Shown here: positions 5,342 through 8,393 of the stretch, piece after piece
Layout: every line of letters begins with the position of its first letter
Position numbering within the stretch: position 1 is the first letter of the stretch
Source of the DNA: Sandaracinobacteroides sp031425455
GTDB lineage: Bacteria > Pseudomonadota > Alphaproteobacteria > Sphingomonadales > Sphingomonadaceae
Direction: 5' to 3'
Assembly: GCA_031425455.1 (NCBI GenBank)
Contig: JANPJJ010000156.1
Span: 1-8,393, forward strand
Length of the DNA stretch: 8,393 nt
Program-made: the position numbers and the translations under genes
Notes under the pieces: generated by a model
The model's database searches: none
Seen by the model: only the letters and a program-made list of their open reading frames with translations
Told to the model about the DNA's origin: nothing

Positions 5342-5788
5342 TCAGAACGATGCCAGATATCCGTTCAGGTCTGTGAGGCGGATCCTCGAGCGCATGAAGG
5401 TGCCCTGGCCCCGGGCGACTTCCTTGCCGGCCGCATCGACCAGGCGGCTTTCGGCGATCAGGACCCGGCGCGCCCCCGAGACCCACTGGCCGATGGCGGT
5501 GAGTGGCTCGGCCTTTACCGGGCGGGTGAGGAACAGGTTGAACTGGGTGGTGAGGAGGAAGTGATCCTGGACCATGGCGTTGGCGGCGTAGAAGGCGGCG
5601 TCGTCGAGCATCTTGAAATAGACGGTGCCATGGGCGGCGCCGGCGGCGTGGAACATGGCGTCGGTGACCTGGAATCGGATTTCGCTTCGGCCGGGCCCGG
5701 GGAGAGCGAGGGTGGAAGCGAAGGCGGCGTTGATCGGCGCGGCGGCGTAGAGCCGTTCGAGCGCGCGGAGGTGGCCGGGATCGCTCAT
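5342..5788 (-). CDS. PaaI-type hotdog-fold thioesterase
   Basis: Probable acyl-CoA thioesterase of the PaaI/YdiI-like hotdog superfamily, cytoplasmic; the substrate cannot be read from the sequence. The 148-residue size is typical of a single hotdog domain. Seen: the central helix region AAHGTVYFKMLDDAAFYAANA (51-71) with the His-Gly pair (53-54) and acidic residues (62-63) in the active-site position, then the strands HFLLTTQFNLFLTRPV, LTAIGQWVSGARRVLIAESRLVDAAGKEVARGQGTF and a C-terminal strand. The start ATG 5788 overlaps the ptsN stop in ATGA, so translation is probably coupled, and AAGG lies just upstream within ptsN. The neighbours suggest housekeeping co-expression and not a dedicated degradation pathway: there are no phenylacetate genes here, so paaI should not be used as the symbol. 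Confidence 0.9.
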   Translation of the reverse strand: MSDPGHLRALERLYAAAPINAAFASTLALPGPGRSEIRFQVTDAMFHAAGAAHGTVYFKMLDDAAFYAANAMVQDHFLLTTQFNLFLTRPVKAEPLTAIGQWVSGARRVLIAESRLVDAAGKEVARGQGTFMRSRIRLTDLNGYLASF

Positions 5789-6249
5789 GCCGCCTTGCGG
5801 CTGTCGGCGTTGGCGACCACGGCCCAGAGCGCGGCGGCGTCGGCGCTGCCGCGGAGCTTGGCGACAAGCGCCTTGTCGCGGAGCGCGCGGCTGACGCGGG
5901 CGAGCGTTTTCAGATGGTCCGGCCCGGGATCGGCGGGGCCGGCGAGCGCGAAGACGAGATCGACCGGGAGGCCGTCGACTGCGTCCCATTCGACCGGTTC
6001 GGCGAGGCGCAGGATGGCGCCGCCGATCCGGGCGAGGCCCGGCAGGCGGCCGTGCGGAATGGCGGTGCCGGCGCCGAAGCCGGTGGTGCCGCTGTTTTCG
6101 CGTTCGAGGAGGGCGGCGAGGAGATCGGGCACGGCGACGCCGGTGCTGGCGGCCAGCAGGCCTGCGGCGTGTTCGAGGACGCTGCGCCGGCCGCCGGCGG
6201 GGACATCCACGGCCACTGCGTGGGTGGCCACAAGTTCGATGAGCTTCAT
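5785..6249 (-). CDS. ptsN: PtsN, nitrogen-regulatory PTS protein EIIA-Ntr
   Basis: Terminal phospho-acceptor of the nitrogen phosphotransferase chain (EI-Ntr, NPr, EIIA-Ntr). It regulates partners such as potassium transport and stress pathways and does not carry sugar. The 154-residue protein is a single EIIA domain of the mannitol/fructose type. Seen: RENSGTTGFGAGTAIPHGRLPGL (50-72) with His66 as the expected phosphorylation site, VDLVFALAGPADPGPDHLKTLARVSRAL (96-123) and the C-terminal helix. ATG 6249 has GAGGGA about 8 nt upstream. It follows hpf after 69 bp, an adjacency seen in many proteobacteria, where rpoN normally stands upstream; here dnaQ takes that place. Translation probably continues into the thioesterase through the ATGA overlap. 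Confidence 0.94.
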   Translation of the reverse strand: MKLIELVATHAVAVDVPAGGRRSVLEHAAGLLAASTGVAVPDLLAALLERENSGTTGFGAGTAIPHGRLPGLARIGGAILRLAEPVEWDAVDGLPVDLVFALAGPADPGPDHLKTLARVSRALRDKALVAKLRGSADAAALWAVVANADSRKAA

Positions 6250-6296
6250 GGTTCGGGTCCCTCGAGGGGGAAACAGGCGGCGCGGGCTGCGCGTTG

Positions 6297-6317
6297 CGCC
6301 GGCTTTAGCAGCCGGCG
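6297..6317. repeat. hairpin between hpf and ptsN
   Basis: CGCCGGC and GCCGGCG pair perfectly over 7 bp around a TTTAGCA loop, beginning 1 bp beyond the hpf stop codon. No U-run follows on the coding strand. A 3'-end stabilising or attenuating role for the hpf message is possible. Confidence 0.5.
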
Positions 6318-6318
6318 G

Positions 6319-6963
6319 CTAGGGCCGGGGTTCGACCCAGCCGATATTTCCGTCCTCCCGGCGATAGACCATGTTGAGCGACCCGGTGCGGCTGTTCTTG
6401 AACAGGAGCGCGGTGGTGTTGCGGAGGTCGAGCATCATGACCGCATCGCCGACGCTGGCTTCGGGGATGTCGACCCGGGTTTCGGCGAGGGTGAGCGGGG
6501 CTTCGGGGGGGTCTTCGGCATCGGCGGCGCTGTCGAACACGCGATATTCGGCGTTGTCGGGCATGTCGGCCAGCGGCAGGCCCTCGAGGGTGGCGCCGCC
6601 GGATCCGGGGGGCGGCGGCCCCCCAACGCCCTTCCTGTCCTTGAGGCGGCGCATGTAGCGGCGCAGCTGCTTTTCGATCTTGTCGGCGGCGCCGTCGAAG
6701 GCCTGGTGCGGACCGTGGAAGCCGGCCTTGGTCTGCCCGGCGGTCAGCGAATGCGCCCTGTCGGACCCTTTCAGGACGAGGCCCTGCATCACGTGCATGA
6801 CGATGTCGCACTGGAAGCTGTCGTGCGGGCCCGGTGCGAGGGTGACCTGGGCGCCGATCGCGCGTTCGAAATATTTGGCGGCGATCGCGTTCAGGCGCTC
6901 CTCGACATGGACGCGGAAGGCCTGCCCGGTTTCGACCTGGTGGCCAGCTACCCGGATGTCCAT
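6319..6963 (-). CDS. hpf: HPF, long-form ribosome hibernation promoting factor
   Basis: Binds the 30S decoding region of idle ribosomes and, through its C-terminal domain, pairs them into inactive 100S dimers. The 214-residue length is the long form. Seen: an N-terminal S30AE domain (1-about 108, MDIRVAGHQVETGQAFRVHVEERL... ending in LRRYMRRLKDRK), a Gly/Pro-rich linker (about 112-135) and a C-terminal dimerisation domain (about 155-214: LTLAETRVDIPEASVGDAVMMLDL...LLFKNSRTGSLNMVYRREDGNIGWVEP). ATG 6963 is chosen because MDIRVAGHQVETG is the family N-terminus and AGGAGA lies about 9 nt upstream; a longer in-frame start at 6996 would add 11 unmatched residues. The first 16 nt overlap the end of dnaQ, so translation is likely coupled to it. 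Confidence 0.95.
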   Translation of the reverse strand: MDIRVAGHQVETGQAFRVHVEERLNAIAAKYFERAIGAQVTLAPGPHDSFQCDIVMHVMQGLVLKGSDRAHSLTAGQTKAGFHGPHQAFDGAADKIEKQLRRYMRRLKDRKGVGGPPPPGSGGATLEGLPLADMPDNAEYRVFDSAADAEDPPEAPLTLAETRVDIPEASVGDAVMMLDLRNTTALLFKNSRTGSLNMVYRREDGNIGWVEPRP

Positions 6964-7646
6964 CGTCTCGTCTCCTGCTGCTGAACCCTGGACCACACGG
7001 CGTCCGGGAGGTTGCCGACGAAGGCGGCGTGGGCCGCCAGCTCGGCATCGGGCACCGCGAAGTGGCGCACCGGCCAGACGGTGCGCGAAACCTGGACATG
7101 GGCGGCGGCGGCCACCGCGAGATCGAAGCCGATCTGGCGGCCGCCCGTAAGCTCGACATAGACGTCTGCCAGCAGCTCCGAATCGATGAGGGCGCCGTGC
7201 TTGACGCGCATCGAGCGATCGATGCCGAAGCGCAGGCAGAGCGCATCGAGGCTGTGCTTGGCGCCGGGGAAGCGCTTGCGCGCAAGTTCCAGCGTATCGA
7301 CCACGCGGCCGGGATCGAGCCGGGGGCGGCCGGCGGCTTCGAGCTCGTGGTTCAGGAAGCGCATGTCGAACTGGGCGTTGTGGGCGACGATGATGGCGTC
7401 GCCGAGGAAGGCGAGGAGCTCATCTGCCTTGTCGCGGAAGCGCGGCTTGTCGGCGAGGAAATCGTCGCTGAGCCCGTGCACGGCCTCGGCCTCGGGCGGC
7501 ATGGGGCGGCCGGGATTGACGTGGAAGTGGAGGACGCGGCCGGTGGGGACGCGCTCCACCAGCTCGATCCCGGCGAATTCGACGAGGCGGTGGCCGTCCT
7601 TCGGGTCCAGACCGGTGGTTTCGGTATCGAAGATGATCTCGCGCAT
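6948..7646 (-). CDS. dnaQ: DnaQ, DNA polymerase III epsilon subunit (3'-5' proofreading exonuclease)
   Basis: Removes mismatched 3' nucleotides during replication as part of the polymerase III core. The 232-residue protein has the full DEDDh exonuclease set: FDTETTGL with Asp7 and Glu9 (ExoI), VAHNAQFDMRFLN with Asp94 (ExoII), and VKHGALIDSELLADVYVELTGGRQ with His150 and Asp155 (ExoIII). The tail after about 170 is the expected polymerase-binding extension. ATG 7646 starts exactly at MREIIFDTET, the normal N-terminus. There is no Shine-Dalgarno, and a promoter a few bases upstream suggests a leaderless or nearly leaderless mRNA. A long open frame upstream of this ATG encodes only Arg/Pro-rich sequence and is ignored. 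The stop lies 16 nt inside hpf. dnaQ heads the gene series, with hairpin-rich DNA behind it. Confidence 0.95.
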   Translation of the reverse strand: MREIIFDTETTGLDPKDGHRLVEFAGIELVERVPTGRVLHFHVNPGRPMPPEAEAVHGLSDDFLADKPRFRDKADELLAFLGDAIIVAHNAQFDMRFLNHELEAAGRPRLDPGRVVDTLELARKRFPGAKHSLDALCLRFGIDRSMRVKHGALIDSELLADVYVELTGGRQIGFDLAVAAAAHVQVSRTVWPVRHFAVPDAELAAHAAFVGNLPDAVWSRVQQQETRRWTSG

Positions 7647-7655
7647 CGTTGAGGG

Positions 7656-7684
7656 ACTATTCGCGCTTTTGGGGAGGGATTCAA
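7656..7684 (-). promoter_or_regulatory. candidate dnaQ promoter
   Basis: On the minus strand TTGAAT (7684-7679), a 17-bp spacer and AATAGT (7661-7656) match a sigma-70-type promoter at 4 of 6 positions in each box. Transcription would start about 3 nt before the dnaQ ATG, in agreement with the lack of a ribosome-binding site. Judged by eye only. Confidence 0.4.
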
Positions 7685-7703
7685 TGGGCGGAGCGGCCGA
7701 CGG

Positions 7704-7718
7704 TTTGCGAAGCGCAAA
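7704..7718. repeat. hairpin, 6-bp stem
   Basis: TTTGCG and CGCAAA pair around AAG. Lies about 60 bp upstream of the dnaQ start. Confidence 0.45.
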
Positions 7719-7773
7719 TCCGCGAGTCCGCGCAGCCCCGGCCGGCGTGCGGCGCAGCCGACACGGCCGACGA

Positions 7774-7788
7774 GCGGGCTTTGCCCGC
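7774..7788. repeat. hairpin, 6-bp stem with TTT loop
   Basis: GCGGGC-TTT-GCCCGC, followed on the plus strand by AATTCTTTCT. The moderately T-rich tail gives weak terminator resemblance for plus-strand transcripts. Confidence 0.5.
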
Positions 7789-7820
7789 AATTCTTTCTGC
7801 CCTGTTCTGGCTAGCGGACT

Positions 7821-7837
7821 CGGCGGCTTTGCCGCCG
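7821..7837. repeat. hairpin, 7-bp stem with TTT loop
   Basis: CGGCGGC-TTT-GCCGCCG is perfect and has the same loop as the hairpin at 7774-7788. Its left edge overlaps the right arm of the 9-bp inverted repeat ending at 7822. Confidence 0.5.
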
Positions 7838-7878
7838 GCCGCTTTCCGATGAGCGAGGCATTCCGTCGGCGAACCTCC

Positions 7879-7896
7879 AAAAGTCACAAAAGTCAC
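7879..7896. repeat. tandem direct repeat, 2 x 9 bp
   Basis: AAAAGTCAC occurs twice without a gap. Such paired 9-mers can be a regulator binding site, but no operator family is recognised. Confidence 0.4.
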
Positions 7897-7993
7897 GCTC
7901 ATCCGCGTGGCCGCGCCTGCGCGCGCGAAGCAGGAACGGTGGGTGTAGGACAGCATGGGTGAGGACAGCGGGGCCGGCGCCGCGCCTCACTCG

Positions 7994-8102
7994 ATGGTCA
8001 TCCAATACGTATTGTGTCCCCCGATACCCGATGGTCATCCAATACGTATTGTGTCCCCCGATACCCGCGTGTCCCCCGATACCCGCTGTCCCCCGATACC
8101 CG
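7994..8102 (+). repeat. tandem repeat block running into the toxin gene
   Basis: Two identical 37-bp units (7994-8030 and 8031-8067) each carry the 12-bp palindrome CAATACGTATTG (8003-8014 and 8040-8051) and end in the 16-mer TGTCCCCCGATACCCG. That 16-mer occurs four times in all, at 8015-8030, 8052-8067, 8070-8085 and 8087-8102, with start spacings of 37, 18 and 17 bp. The last copy ends 1 bp before the Trp codon where toxin similarity begins. The units are not multiples of 3 throughout, so they did not grow as protein repeats. Confidence 0.92.
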
Positions 8103-8388
8103 CTGGAGCCTCGACTCCTTCGGCGCCGATGCGTGCGCACGGTATCGCGATCTGATCGGACGTGGCTTGACCGCCGTGGCGTCGGGCGTGGCGCACGGTG
8201 CCGTACCCCGGCCGGAATTGGGCGGGGGTGTGATCCTGTACCATCTGCGACACGCGCGCGGCGAGCCGGCGATTGTCCGCTCGCCGAGGCATTTCCTGGC
8301 ATTTCGCGTTGATGGCGAGGAGACCATCATTCTTCGGGTGTTGCACGACGCGATGGACCTGCCCTCGCGGATCGCTGACGAGCTTTAG
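8014..8388 (+). CDS. ParE/RelE-type toxin with N-terminus replaced by translated repeat; possibly a remnant
   Basis: From Trp at 8104 to the stop, 94 codons read as a ParE-like domain: WSLDSFGADACARYRDLI (end of the first helix pair), a variable middle, SPRHFLAFRVDGEETIILRVLHDAMDLPSRI with the typical ILRVLH-x-x-MD C-terminal pattern. ParE toxins usually poison DNA gyrase; RelE relatives cleave ribosome-bound mRNA; which applies here is not decidable. The expected first 20 or so residues (beta strand plus start of helix 1) are absent: the only in-frame starts are GTG 8014, inside the repeat block and giving a Pro/Arg/Tyr-rich leader, or a CTG at 8086. No antitoxin lies upstream; a downstream partner would be outside the window. 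It is the only plus-strand gene. Confidence is good for homology and low for the start and for function. Confidence 0.6.
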   Translation: MSPDTRWSSNTYCVPRYPRVPRYPLSPDTRWSLDSFGADACARYRDLIGRGLTAVASGVAHGAVPRPELGGGVILYHLRHARGEPAIVRSPRHFLAFRVDGEETIILRVLHDAMDLPSRIADEL

Positions 8389-8393
8389 TCGCG

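Larger units (their letters stand above)
7685..7992. other. hairpin-rich non-coding block between dnaQ and the tandem repeats
   Basis: I see no convincing gene here. The block has three perfect small-loop hairpins (7704-7718, 7774-7788, 7821-7837) and a 9-bp inverted repeat CGAGTCCGC (7723-7731) / GCGGACTCG (7814-7822) that could enclose the central one. A tandem direct repeat AAAAGTCAC also occurs twice back to back (7879-7896). A 91-codon minus-strand open frame crosses it but its composition is Ala/Arg/Ser-rich without domain signals. The nested stems suggest a dispersed palindromic element or structured RNA. Confidence 0.5.

Noticed and set aside
6785..6800. Third parS-like site (CACGTG core within hpf)
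   Set aside because: Only the central CACGTG matches; the GTTC/GAAC arms are absent and it is inside conserved coding sequence.
5150..6984. Two long plus-strand open frames across ptsN, the thioesterase and hpf
   Set aside because: Antisense to well-supported genes; the translations are Gly/Arg/Ala-rich without motifs.
7681..7956. 91-codon minus-strand open frame upstream of dnaQ
   Set aside because: It is built over hairpins and the AAAAGTCAC repeat, has no domain signal and a biased Ala/Ser/Arg composition, and the candidate dnaQ promoter touches its end. More likely repeat DNA.
7647..8013. Antitoxin gene upstream of the ParE-like toxin
   Set aside because: No plus-strand frame in this stretch resembles a ParD, CopG, AbrB, Phd or HTH antitoxin, and none ends close to the toxin start.
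7994..8102. CRISPR array
   Set aside because: The 37-bp units abut directly with no spacers, the shorter units are part-copies, and there are no cas genes nearby.

Overview
The window is high-GC, tightly packed chromosomal DNA from an alphaproteobacterium, most likely of the Caulobacterales/Maricaulales (Hyphomonadaceae-like) type. This rests on a family set typical of that class (DUF1491, DUF6489, SleB-type hydrolase, long HPF next to PtsN) and on ParB-binding parS sites in the mnmE-mnmG gap, which in this class normally precede rsmG-parA-parB. The genus is an inference. The window is probably close to the chromosomal replication origin.

All ten confident genes lie on the minus strand. Transcribed from right to left they are: dnaQ (proofreading exonuclease), hpf (ribosome hibernation), ptsN (EIIA-Ntr), a PaaI-type thioesterase, a DUF1491 protein, a SleB-type cell wall hydrolase, a three-helix DUF2721 membrane protein, a small DUF6489-type protein, mnmE, and the start of mnmG, which runs off the left edge. 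dnaQ/hpf overlap by 16 nt and ptsN/thioesterase share an ATGA overlap. DUF6489 and mnmE are 20 nt apart. These suggest two or three transcription units. MnmE and MnmG together make the cmnm5U34/nm5U34 wobble modification of tRNA, so their separation only by a parS-bearing gap is functionally natural.

The gap at 1391-1576 holds two copies of the same 16-bp parS palindrome with centres 127 bp apart. The mnmE-proximal copy sits in a perfect 24-bp palindrome. The mnmG-proximal copy overlaps a plausible -35 element of an mnmG promoter that would give a leaderless mRNA. MnmE carries an in-frame insert of about 22 residues encoded by a REP-like palindromic element, and a related degenerate copy lies between the parS sites.

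The right end (7647-8393) is different in character. It has about 340 bp of hairpin-rich non-coding DNA, then a tandem repeat block (two 37-bp units plus two shorter ones), then the only plus-strand gene, a ParE/RelE-type toxin whose N-terminal segment appears to be replaced by translated repeat. No antitoxin is visible. I see no tRNA, rRNA, CRISPR array, transposase or phage gene. Nothing amounts to a clearly new multi-gene system; the best leads are the parS/promoter overlap, the REP insertion in MnmE and the repeat-fused toxin.
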